Source of the DNA: Actinomycetes bacterium
GTDB taxonomy: Bacteria > Actinomycetota > Acidimicrobiia > Acidimicrobiales > RAAP-2
Direction of reading: 5' to 3'
Length of the DNA: 44,133 nucleotides
Assembly (NCBI GenBank): GCA_021793395.1
Contig: JAJYSU010000013.1
Span: forward strand, 1 to 44,133
Of the stretch, positions 18,570 through 26,088 are shown piece by piece. Each line of letters starts with the position of its first letter. Position 1 is the stretch's first letter. Under the pieces are notes generated by a model that did not search any database, was not told the origin of the DNA, and was given only the letters and a program-made list of their open reading frames with translations. A program made the position numbers and the translations under genes.

Positions 18570-19478
18570 ATGAGCGACCCCGACGTCGGCGCTCGTTCGC
18601 CCGTGCGCGACGGCCGGTACCTGAGCGCGGCTCTGATCCTGATCGTGGCGTTCATGGTGGTCGAGGTCGTGGTGTCGGTGCTCTCGCACTCGCTGGCGCT
18701 GCTCTCGGACGCCGGACACATGGTGGTCGATGCGATGGCACTCGCCGCGTCGCTGGCCGCGTTGCGCTGGGGCGCTCGTCCGCCCCGCGGACCGTGGACG
18801 TACGGGTTCCGTCGGGCCGAGATCCTCTCGGCCGCCGTGAACGGCGTGACCCTGCTCGCGATCGCCGCGGTCATGTTCGCGGGCGCCGTCGAGCGCCTCT
18901 GGCACCCGGCCACGGTCGCGGGCGGCGACGTGGTCGTCGTCGCCCTCGTGGGGGTCGTGGTGAACGCGGCGGCGGCGTGGATGTTGTCACGGGCCGATCG
19001 GCGCAGCCTCAACGTGCGCGGCTCACTGCGCCACGTCCTCACCGACCTCTACGGCTTCCTCGCCACGGCGGTAGCGGGCGGCGTGATCGCTGCGACCCAC
19101 TTCGAGCGCGCCGACCCGATCGCGACGCTGGTCGTCGTCGCGCTCATGGCGCGCGCGGCGTGGAGCCTGCTCGTCGCGTCGGGGCGGATCCTGTTGGAGG
19201 CGGCACCCGAGAACGTGGACCTGGACGAGGTGCGCCGGCACCTCACGGGGATTGCGCACGTGGTCGAGGTGCACGATCTGCACGTGTGGACGCTGAGCTC
19301 GGGGTTGCCCGTTCTCTCCGCCCACGTGGTGGTCGACGACGCGGTCTTCGCCACCGGCGCCGCCCCGCGCCTCCTGGACGACCTCCAATCCTGCCTGACC
19401 GGCCACTTCGACGTCGAGCACAGTACGTTTCAACTGGAGCCGAGTCGTCACCGCGCGCACGAGGGCCAGGTGCACTGA
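18570..19478 (+). CDS. cation diffusion facilitator (zinc/cobalt-type exporter)
   Basis: 302 aa from ATG 18570 (GAGG 9 nt upstream); an extension to 18495 is rich in charged residues and unlikely. About six transmembrane segments. The two metal-site motifs of CDF proteins are present: HSLALLSDAGHMVVD in TM2 and HVLTDLYGFLATA in TM5. A cytosolic C-terminal domain follows with VVEVHDLHVWTLSSGLPVLSAHVVV, the dimerisation fold of CzcD/ZitB. It should export Zn2+ or a similar divalent ion in exchange for protons. No metal-dependent regulator is adjacent. Confidence 0.9.
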   Translation: MSDPDVGARSPVRDGRYLSAALILIVAFMVVEVVVSVLSHSLALLSDAGHMVVDAMALAASLAALRWGARPPRGPWTYGFRRAEILSAAVNGVTLLAIAAVMFAGAVERLWHPATVAGGDVVVVALVGVVVNAAAAWMLSRADRRSLNVRGSLRHVLTDLYGFLATAVAGGVIAATHFERADPIATLVVVALMARAAWSLLVASGRILLEAAPENVDLDEVRRHLTGIAHVVEVHDLHVWTLSSGLPVLSAHVVVDDAVFATGAAPRLLDDLQSCLTGHFDVEHSTFQLEPSRHRAHEGQVH

Positions 19479-19497
19479 CGGGCCCGAGGGGGGTCTC

Positions 19498-19941
19498 GTG
19501 AGGCGAGGGGGTCGCCGTAAGGTCACGCGGCGTCGAGTCGTCGCGGCGGGCGGACGGGTCGTGGGCGCGGGCTTGGTGTGGTGGTCGGGCGACGCGCACT
19601 GGCACCTATGGCGTGACGTGGGCTACCGGTATATCCCGATAATCGGACCGCTGTTCGTGGTGCAAGTGGTGATGGCCGGTGTGCTCGGTGGTCTCGTGCT
19701 GGTGTGGTGGCGTCGGTGGACGGCGCTCTCGGGGGCGGCATTCGCGTTGGGCACTCTCGCGGGATTCGTGACGTCGGTGGTGCACGGGCTCTTTGGCTTT
19801 CGCGACGTCTGGTCGTCGCCGTACGCCGTTGAATGCGCGGTTCTCGAGGGTGCGGCGGCGCTCGTTTTGGTGGTCAGTGCCGCGGCCACGCCGCGACGTC
19901 GACGCGGCGCCGCGTCGTCGCCGGAGTCGCGTCGCGACTAG
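19498..19941 (+). CDS. small membrane protein of unknown function
   Basis: Up to 147 aa with three or four hydrophobic segments (about residues 15-30, 45-68, 75-95 and 108-128) and an Arg-rich, cytosolic C-terminus. WHLW followed by GYRYIPIIGPLFVVQ resembles a recurrent motif of short conserved actinobacterial membrane proteins without assigned function. The GTG at 19498 follows a G-rich run 20 nt after the CDF stop; a later GTG at 19561 is also possible, because the first 20 residues are only Arg/Gly/Val. It may be cotranscribed with the CDF gene. No functional motif is seen. Confidence 0.6.
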   Translation: MRRGGRRKVTRRRVVAAGGRVVGAGLVWWSGDAHWHLWRDVGYRYIPIIGPLFVVQVVMAGVLGGLVLVWWRRWTALSGAAFALGTLAGFVTSVVHGLFGFRDVWSSPYAVECAVLEGAAALVLVVSAAATPRRRRGAASSPESRRD

Positions 19942-19976
19942 AGTCGGCTCCGCCCGGTCGCCCGACGGAGGTTTCG

Positions 19977-21932
19977 GTGTCACAGTTTCCCCACCTCTTC
20001 ACCCCCTTGCGGCTGGGCTCGCGTACGCTCGTCAACCGGATTGTGTCGTCGGGTCACGACACGGTGATGGTGCACGAGGGGATGATCACGGAGCGCCTGG
20101 TGGCCTACCACCGAGCCCGCGCCCGCGGCGGCGTCGGGCTGATCGTGGTGCAGGTGGCGGGCGTCCACGAGTCGGCGCGTTACACGAGTCACGTCCTGAT
20201 GGCCACGGACGATCGGTGTATCGAGGGGTACGCGGCACTGGCGGGGGCGGTGCACGCCTACGGCACCACGATCGTCGGGCAACTGTTTCACCCCGGACGC
20301 GAGGTCATGGAGTCGAGCGACGGGTCGCGTCCGGTCGCGCTCGCTCCGTCGTCGGTGCCCAACGAGCGCTTCCGTGTCATACCGCGAGCGCTCTCACTCG
20401 CGCAGATCGACGAGATCGTCGAGGGCTACGCCGCCGGCGCGCAGCGTCTCGTGCGGGCCGGGCTCGACGGCGTGGAGGTGGTGGCGAGTCACGGCTATCT
20501 GCCCGCGCAGTTCCTCAACGAGCGGGTTAACCTGCGCGACGACGCCTACGGCGGCGATCCACCGCGGCGGCGTCGCTTCCTCGCCGACGTTCTCGCGGCG
20601 GTTCGCGAGTGCGTGGGGGACGCGGTGGTGGGTGTGCGGGTGTCGATCGGCGATCACGACCCTGGGGGCCTCGACGAAGCGATCGCGCTCGATGCGGTGG
20701 CCGACCTCGTCGAGCGCGGACTCGTGGACTACGTGAGCGTGACGACCGGAACGTCGGCGAGCCTGGCGGGATCGGATCACATCGCGCCCGAGATGCATTT
20801 CGCCAACGGGTACACCGCCACACTGTCGCGGCGTCTGAAGGAGCGGGTCAGCGTGCCGGTTCTGGTGGCGGGCCGGATCAATCAACCTCAGGAGGCGGAG
20901 CGCCTCATCCGTGACGGCGATGCTGACGCCTGCGTCATGACCCGCGCACTGATCTGCGATCCCGAGATGCCCCGCCTCGCCGCGAGCGGCCGGTCCGAGG
21001 ACATTCGCGCGTGCGTCGCGTGCAACCAGGCGTGCATCGGCCACTTCCACGCCGGCTACCCGATCTCGTGCATCCAGCACCCCGAGACGGGCCGCGAGAT
21101 GCAGTTCGAGCGACTCGCGGCTCCGGCGCGCCGTCGTCGAGTCCTGGTCGCGGGGGGAGGGCCGGCCGGACTCAAGGCCGCCGCGGTGGCGGCCGCGCGC
21201 GGTCACGACGTGACGTTGCACGAGGCGGGCGAGCATCTGGGCGGTCAGGTTCTGCTCGCGCAGCAACTGCCCGGTCGCGAGGAGTTCGGGGGCGTCGCGG
21301 CCAACCTCGAGGCCGAGGCGCGTCGCGCCGGCGTACGCGTCGTCACGCGCAGTACCGTCGACGCGGCGCTCGTGGCGCGTGAGCGACCCGATGTAGTCGT
21401 TGTCGCCACGGGCGCACGGCCCTATCGGCCGTCGCTCGAGGTTCTGGGGGGGCCGGAGATCTACGACGCCTGGGAGGCACTGCGCGGCGCGCCGACGCGT
21501 GTCGGTCACGTCGCGGTCGTGGACTGGGGCGGCGACTGGGTGGGAATCGGAGTGGCGCGAGCGTTGGCGGCGCGCGGCCAGCGGGTCACGCTGTGCGTCA
21601 CGGGCTACGCCGCCGGCGAGGCGCTGCAACAGTACGTGCGCGACGCGCTGCTCGTCGCACTCGCGCGCGAGCGCGTCGCTGTCGTGCCCCTCGTGCGCCC
21701 GTTCGGCGTTGACGACGACACCGTCTACCTCCAGCACGTACTCACCGAGGAACTCGTCCGAGTCGAGCGGGTGACGGCGACCGTGCTGGCGACCGGGCAC
21801 GCGTCGAGGACCGAGCTCGCGGCGCAGCTGGAGGGCCGCGGGGTAGAGGTGATGAGCGCCGGCGACTGCCTGGCGCCGCGTACGGTGGAGGAGGCCGTCT
21901 TGGAGGGATTGAGAGTGGGCGCCGCGCTCTGA
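19977..21932 (+). CDS. 2,4-dienoyl-CoA reductase-like FMN/Fe-S/FAD oxidoreductase
   Basis: 651 aa, the layout of FadH and trimethylamine-dehydrogenase relatives. Residues about 1-340 are an Old Yellow Enzyme barrel (FTPLRLGSRTLVNRIV; GQLFHPGRE; GVEVVASHGYLPAQFL; NLRDDAYGG). A cysteine cluster ACVACNQACIG plus Cys in ISCIQHP binds [4Fe-4S]. Then comes a FAD/NAD(P)H Rossmann pair (VLVAGGGPAGLKAAAVAA; HVAVVDWGGDWVGIGVA). The second nucleotide motif is WGGDWVGIG rather than a textbook GxGxxG. Such enzymes reduce enoyl groups or demethylate amines; the substrate is unknown. GTG start at 19977 selected because GGAGG lies 5 nt upstream; the frame is open further 5' but overlaps the membrane protein gene. 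Confidence 0.85.
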   Translation: MSQFPHLFTPLRLGSRTLVNRIVSSGHDTVMVHEGMITERLVAYHRARARGGVGLIVVQVAGVHESARYTSHVLMATDDRCIEGYAALAGAVHAYGTTIVGQLFHPGREVMESSDGSRPVALAPSSVPNERFRVIPRALSLAQIDEIVEGYAAGAQRLVRAGLDGVEVVASHGYLPAQFLNERVNLRDDAYGGDPPRRRRFLADVLAAVRECVGDAVVGVRVSIGDHDPGGLDEAIALDAVADLVERGLVDYVSVTTGTSASLAGSDHIAPEMHFANGYTATLSRRLKERVSVPVLVAGRINQPQEAERLIRDGDADACVMTRALICDPEMPRLAASGRSEDIRACVACNQACIGHFHAGYPISCIQHPETGREMQFERLAAPARRRRVLVAGGGPAGLKAAAVAAARGHDVTLHEAGEHLGGQVLLAQQLPGREEFGGVAANLEAEARRAGVRVVTRSTVDAALVARERPDVVVVATGARPYRPSLEVLGGPEIYDAWEALRGAPTRVGHVAVVDWGGDWVGIGVARALAARGQRVTLCVTGYAAGEALQQYVRDALLVALARERVAVVPLVRPFGVDDDTVYLQHVLTEELVRVERVTATVLATGHASRTELAAQLEGRGVEVMSAGDCLAPRTVEEAVLEGLRVGAAL

Positions 21933-21999
21933 CGTCCATCGATCGCCTGTGTCGAGCGGGGATGATTCCTGCTAGGACGGAGGTGATAAGGGAGTGGTA

Positions 22000-22296
22000 A
22001 TGGCATTATTCGACAAGGTGAAGTCACAGGCGGTCGATCTGGCCCAGAAGGCGCAGGAGAAGGCGCAGGTGGCCGGCAAGGTGGGCGCCGCCAAGTTAGA
22101 CGAGGTTCAGGCCCGGCGTCGGCGCGACGGACTGCTACGCGACCTCGGAGCGGCCGTTTTCGAGCAGCACCAGGGGCGCGGTGGCCCGCAGACCGACGCC
22201 ACCGTCGCGCGCGTGGTCGACGAGCTCGCACGCGACGAGGCCGAGCGTGGTGCGAGCCACGACTCGTCCTCGGGCGACGACGCTGACGCGTCCTAG
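22000..22296 (+). CDS. small conserved helical protein, unknown function
   Basis: 98 aa. The first 45 residues are an amphipathic Lys/Ala/Gln-rich helix (ALFDKVKSQAVDLAQKAQEK), probably coiled-coil; a middle part RRDGLLRDLGAAVF is followed by a Ser/Asp-rich acidic tail. This layout recurs in short actinobacterial proteins without a known role. ATG 22000 preferred over GTG 21994 because AGGGAG sits at correct spacing. It lies 98 nt before the GNAT gene and may share its transcript. Confidence 0.7.
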   Translation: MALFDKVKSQAVDLAQKAQEKAQVAGKVGAAKLDEVQARRRRDGLLRDLGAAVFEQHQGRGGPQTDATVARVVDELARDEAERGASHDSSSGDDADAS

Positions 22297-22393
22297 TGCC
22301 GCCGCGGGCCGGCCGCGCCAGGAGTCGGCGTCGCGGTGGTCGCCGTGCTAAGACGGAGGAGTGGGGGACCCGTCGGGGGTGAACGGAGCGACC

Positions 22394-23062
22394 ATGTCCG
22401 ACGATCAGCACCCAAAGGCGCGAGAGGCGACCGCGTTGCGTGATGACGCGCGGCGGTGGGTCTATCCGGCGGATCAGGAGTTCGAACTTGTCACCGGCAC
22501 CGGAGCCCACCTGCGGATGCGGCCAATACGTCCGGCGGACGCGCGGCGACTGGTGGACTTCCACGCCAAGTTGTCGTCGCGCTCGGTCTACCGGCGCTAC
22601 TTCTCGTTTCACCCTGTGCTCTCCGACGAGGAGGTCGCTCACCTCACCCAGGTCGACTACGTCGACCGTTTCGGATTCGTCGTGCTCGACGATGATCGCT
22701 TCGTGGGGGTCGGGCGCTACGACCGGATACCCGAGACCGACGAGGCCGAGGTCGCCTTCGTGGTGCTCGATGACTTCCAGCAGCAGGGGATCGGCCTCTC
22801 GCTACTCGAGCACCTGGCCATCGTGGCGGCCCGCCAGGGTATCGTGACGTTCACCGCGGAGACTCAGGCGGATAATCGGGGGATGATGGGCGTCTTCGAA
22901 GTCTTCAGCGATCACGTGAGCGCACGCTACGAGGACGAGTTCATCCTGGTGAGTTTCCCGGTCGTGGGCTCGTCACGCTCGGGCGACCAGTCTCGGGGCG
23001 AGCAGCCACGCGGGGCCCCGGGCTCGGGGGAGACCCCCCCGGTGGGCGGAGCGTTGTGCTGA
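22394..23062 (+). CDS. GNAT-family N-acetyltransferase
   Basis: 222 aa from ATG 22394 (GGAG five bases upstream). The GNAT fold covers about residues 35-185: RMRPIRPADARRLVDF, SVYRRYFSFHP, RFVGVGRYDRIPETDEAEVAF, and the acetyl-CoA loop QQQGIGLSLLEHL (motif A), then FTAETQADNRGMMGVFE. The last 35 residues are Gly/Pro/Ser-rich and probably disordered. RxYFSFHP plus AETQADNRGM is the pattern of the acetyltransferase domain found in Pat-like and acyl-CoA-synthetase-linked protein acetyltransferases. Its stop overlaps the deacetylase start by 7 nt, so the two are very likely made together. Confidence 0.85.
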   Translation: MSDDQHPKAREATALRDDARRWVYPADQEFELVTGTGAHLRMRPIRPADARRLVDFHAKLSSRSVYRRYFSFHPVLSDEEVAHLTQVDYVDRFGFVVLDDDRFVGVGRYDRIPETDEAEVAFVVLDDFQQQGIGLSLLEHLAIVAARQGIVTFTAETQADNRGMMGVFEVFSDHVSARYEDEFILVSFPVVGSSRSGDQSRGEQPRGAPGSGETPPVGGALC

Positions 23063-24099
23063 TCGTCAACGAGCTCACCGAGAACGCGGCACACGAGGAC
23101 CCTGGTCACCCCGAGCGACCCGAGAGGGTGGGGGCCGTGGCGGCGGGTATCGGTTCGCTGCACCTGGGCGGTGACGTCGTCAACGTGGCGCCCTATCGCG
23201 CTACGCGAACCGAGTTGGTGCGGGTGCACGACGGAACGTACCTTGACGAGCTCGGGGCTTACTGTTACGCCGGGGGCGGGGACCTCGATGAGGACACCTA
23301 CGCGACCTACGACTCGTGGGCGATCGCGCAGTTTGCGGCGGGGGCGGGACTCGCGGTCGTAAACGAGATGACGCACCGGGGCGAGGGCGTGGGCTTCGTC
23401 GCGGTGCGACCGCCCGGCCACCACGCCCAGCGCGACCGGGCGATGGGGTTCTGTCTGCTCAATAACGTCGCGGTGAGTGCCGCCGCGCTGGCCGATCGCG
23501 GCGAGCGCGTGCTGATCGTCGATTGGGACGTGCACCACGGTAACGGGACGCAGTCGATGTTCTGGAACGATCCTCGGGTCCTGTACGTCTCCACCCACCA
23601 GTGGCCCCTCTTTCCGGGTACGGGAGTCGCCCAGGAAGTGGGTGGACTCGACGCGGTCAATCGGACCATCAACATTCCGGTGCCGCCGGGGTCGACCGGT
23701 GACACGCTGGTGCGCGCGCTGGACGAAGTAGCTGCGCCGGTGATCGACGAGTTTGATCCGACGTGGGTGCTGGTGTCCGCCGGTTACGACGCCCATCGCG
23801 CGGATCCGATGGGCGACCTGCTACTCACCAGTGGCGACTTCGCCCGGCTGGCGCGTCGCGTGCGTGAGGTGGTTCCCGCACCGGGGCGCCTGGCGCTCTT
23901 CTTGGAGGGGGGCTACAACCTCGAGGCGCTGCGGACTTCGGTGGCGGCGACACTGGGGACTTTGTTGGACGCTCCCTTCGACGCGGCGCCGCCCAGTTCC
24001 GGTGGCGCGGGTGAGGATGTCGCGACCCGGGTACGTGAGCAGCGCCGCGTGGCGCTGGAACTGGCGCGCGCGGCGCGCACGAGCGGGGAGGATGCGTGA
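23056..24099 (+). CDS. histone-deacetylase-family (class II/AcuC-like) amidohydrolase
   Basis: 347 aa zinc deacetylase. Metal and catalytic residues are all in place: RPPGHHAQRDRAMGFC (His-His pair), VDWDVHHGNGTQ (Asp and His ligands), SAGYDAHRADPMG (second Asp ligand) and EGGYN near the end (glycine-rich exit with Tyr). Bacterial members remove acetyl groups from protein lysines or from polyamines. The 7-nt overlap with a GNAT gene upstream and the 4-nt overlap (GTGA) with a universal stress protein downstream suggest a reversible protein-acetylation unit, though polyamine deacetylation cannot be excluded. Confidence 0.88.
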   Translation: MLIVNELTENAAHEDPGHPERPERVGAVAAGIGSLHLGGDVVNVAPYRATRTELVRVHDGTYLDELGAYCYAGGGDLDEDTYATYDSWAIAQFAAGAGLAVVNEMTHRGEGVGFVAVRPPGHHAQRDRAMGFCLLNNVAVSAAALADRGERVLIVDWDVHHGNGTQSMFWNDPRVLYVSTHQWPLFPGTGVAQEVGGLDAVNRTINIPVPPGSTGDTLVRALDEVAAPVIDEFDPTWVLVSAGYDAHRADPMGDLLLTSGDFARLARRVREVVPAPGRLALFLEGGYNLEALRTSVAATLGTLLDAPFDAAPPSSGGAGEDVATRVREQRRVALELARAARTSGEDA

Positions 24100-24521
24100 C
24101 GACCATTCGTACCATAGCGGTGGGCTTCGACGGCTCACCCGACTCCGAGGTGGCACTGGTCTGGGCCCTTGATCTGGCGGGGCCCCTGGGCGCTCGGGTC
24201 GTCGCGGTGCACGCTCGGGGTCTTCTCTCGCGCCTTGAGGGTTGGAACTCACGGGAGATGGAGTCGATCGTGGCTCGCCTCGCTCACGAGCACGGGGTGG
24301 CGGACGGTGACGCGAGCGTGCGCGTCGAGGAGGGCGACGCCTGTTCGGTGCTGGTGCGCTGCTCGCAAGCCCCCGTGAACGCGGACGTGCTCGTCGTGGG
24401 CTCGCGGGGCGAAGGTAAGCATCCGGGGCTGCTGCTCGGGAGCACCAGCCTGGAACTGGCCCAGCGAGCCGAGGTTGCGCTGGTCATCGTGCCGGGCGAA
24501 CGTGACGCCGCGTCGGTCTAG
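24096..24521 (+). CDS. universal stress protein (UspA family)
   Basis: 141 aa single Usp domain. The nucleotide-binding pattern G-2x-G-9x-G-S/T appears as VVGSRGEGKHPGLLLGSTS, and the N-terminal VGFDGSPDSEVALVWALDLA has the ATP-contacting Asp, so this is an ATP-binding type. Starts GTG at 24096 inside the deacetylase stop (GTGA). Third gene of the GNAT-deacetylase-Usp unit; Usp proteins are known substrates of acetylation in actinobacteria, which makes the grouping interesting. The stop overlaps the end of the pseudogene on the other strand. Confidence 0.88.
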   Translation: MTTIRTIAVGFDGSPDSEVALVWALDLAGPLGARVVAVHARGLLSRLEGWNSREMESIVARLAHEHGVADGDASVRVEEGDACSVLVRCSQAPVNADVLVVGSRGEGKHPGLLLGSTSLELAQRAEVALVIVPGERDAASV

Positions 24522-25611
24522 CGTCCCCGTTCGTTGGAGCGCCGCAGGAGCGGCTGGCCGGAGGCGAGGTGCCACTCGGTGCGCGGGCAGGTGAAGCGTT
24601 CGAGAAGCGCCTCGACGATCGCGTCGTAGTTGACGCACCAGCCCACGAAGTCTCACCACGCGTCGTCGCGGTCTCTCACGATGGCGATGCCGCTGCGCGT
24701 GAGGCGCTCGAGGACCCTGTCGAAGTCGGCGCGCTCGATGGCGATGGGTGTCGTGCGATCGGGGTCCAAGGGATACGCCACGTGAAAGTAGTCGGCGAGG
24801 CGACGAAGGTTTAGCCACCCCGACCGGATGCAGAGTCCGGCGGTGGGTGAGGGGACCTCGTCCACCGCCGCGTTGAAGAGCGCTGCCGCGTCGAGGACGG
24901 CGGTGGCGGCGCCGATCCACGTCTGGTCAGGAGTTGGTGAGCGGTAGAAGTTGAGGATGGTCAGTGTCGTATGAGTCTCGCCCAGTTCGATGAACCACTG
25001 CTCCCATTCGCGCCACAGTTCGTCGAGGCGCTCGTAGGAGGACACGCTTTGCGCAATCTCCAGGATGCCCCACGGCGTGGCCGGTATGCCGGCACGCACC
25101 GACAGGCGCGACACCGAGATCTCACGACGCTGGAAGGCGGCGTAGAGAGTGGGGATGAAGGCGATCAGGAGCGCGAGGAGGGTGAGCCCGACGCCGGCCT
25201 CCACGAAGCCGAGTGCCGCCTGGCCCGCGCCCGCGGTGTGACTGGTGCCCAGGGTGAACAGCGATGACCCCGAGAGTGCGACGGCGTGGATGGGGGTCGA
25301 CGCCCCGAGGGCCGCGAAGCCGAGAGCGAAGGCGACCACGCTGAGACCGAGCCACAGGGCCTGGTACGAGAGCAGCATGATGGACGGATACAGCGAGAGG
25401 ATGCGATCGCGCGTGGGGTAGGACCGGCGTGGCGGCGTCAGGAGGTCGAACACACCACCGATCACGCGGGCGAGTGCGCGGCTCAGACGCACGTGGCGAC
25501 GCGGGGCAGGAGAAAGGTGCGCACGGCCGCGTCGAGGACCACCACTTCGAGCGCGAGCCCGGCCACCGCCGCGACCAGTCGCACCGCGACGTTCACCGAC
25601 GAGCCGCCCAC
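24518..25611 (-). pseudogene. decayed two-/three-TM membrane protein gene of unknown function
   Basis: Three pieces together make a plausible protein of about 365 aa. (a) GTG 25611 to TGA at 25483-25485: a transmembrane helix ending in VVLDAAVRTFLLPR. (b) A second frame, from 25492 to TGA at 24653-24655: two more hydrophobic segments (LLSYQALWLGLSVVAFALGF; FVEAGVGLTLLALLIAFIPT), then a soluble part with ELWREWEQWFIELGETHT and SWIR/SGWLNLRRLADYFHV-type sequence. (c) The same frame past the stop: DFVGWCVNYDAIVEALLERF, closing at TAG 24518. Pieces (a) and (b) join by a 1-nt deletion near 25486-25494; the stop replaces what looks like Arg (CGA to TGA). I recall actinobacterial homologues with VRTFxLPR and WRDFAGWRVNYD uninterrupted, but could not check. 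The protein looks ion-channel-like in topology only. Confidence 0.6.
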
Positions 25612-26076
25612 GCGACGTGAGGGACTCGCGACGCGGTCACCGCTGCGAGGAGCCGTCGAGGTGTCAGGGGCGGAAGTTTAGCCAGACGGATCCGCCCGCG
25701 CCGAGTGCGACGTCATTGCTGTCGAGGGGCTTAGCCGGGCACGACGCCACGCCCCGAGGGGGAAGCGGACGTCCTTCGCGCGTGGGAACTCGTGGCCGGT
25801 CTCGGGCTCGAGCTCGTGAGGACGAGGTTGACGTCGCCGTCGCGTCACCTCCGGAACCGGCGGTGAGAGCGCGAGTGCTCGTCGACGACGCCGAGAGGGG
25901 CGTCGTCGAGCGTATCCACCCTCGATCGAGAGAGAGCAGCGCCGCGGGCGTGAAGGATCCGCGCGCAGTGTGGTGAACAGGGCGCCCGTTTTCACGGCGA
26001 CGTGGTCGGGTGACGGCGCGGGCTCGTGTCGCTGATGAGCGTGGACCGCCGACGAGCCACAGGTGGAGCCCCTGGG
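25612..26076. other. about 460 bp without an intact gene
   Basis: Reading frames here are short or have poor codon bias. On the minus strand two gene-like tails occur in different frames: PETGHEFPRAKDVRFPLGAW (about 25745-25805) and PLDSNDVALGAGGSVWLNF ending at TGA 25663-25665. They could be the end of another frameshifted gene, but I recognise no family. The 3' edge contains the promoter of the GGDEF gene. Confidence 0.35.
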
Positions 26077-26082
26077 TAGAAT
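26077..26082 (+). promoter_or_regulatory. -10 element (TAGAAT) of a probably leaderless GGDEF transcript
   Basis: TAGAAT ends 6 nt before the GTG start at 26089, so transcription would begin at or next to the start codon. No Shine-Dalgarno sequence is present between them, which supports a leaderless mRNA, common in actinobacteria. Confidence 0.5.
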
Positions 26083-26088
26083 CGGCCG

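Noticed and set aside
20394..21800. Long open minus-strand frame (468 codons) opposite the dienoyl-CoA reductase-like gene
   Set aside because: It is the antisense shadow of a high-GC gene: His/Arg/Asp-rich, no domain, while the plus strand has a complete enzyme.
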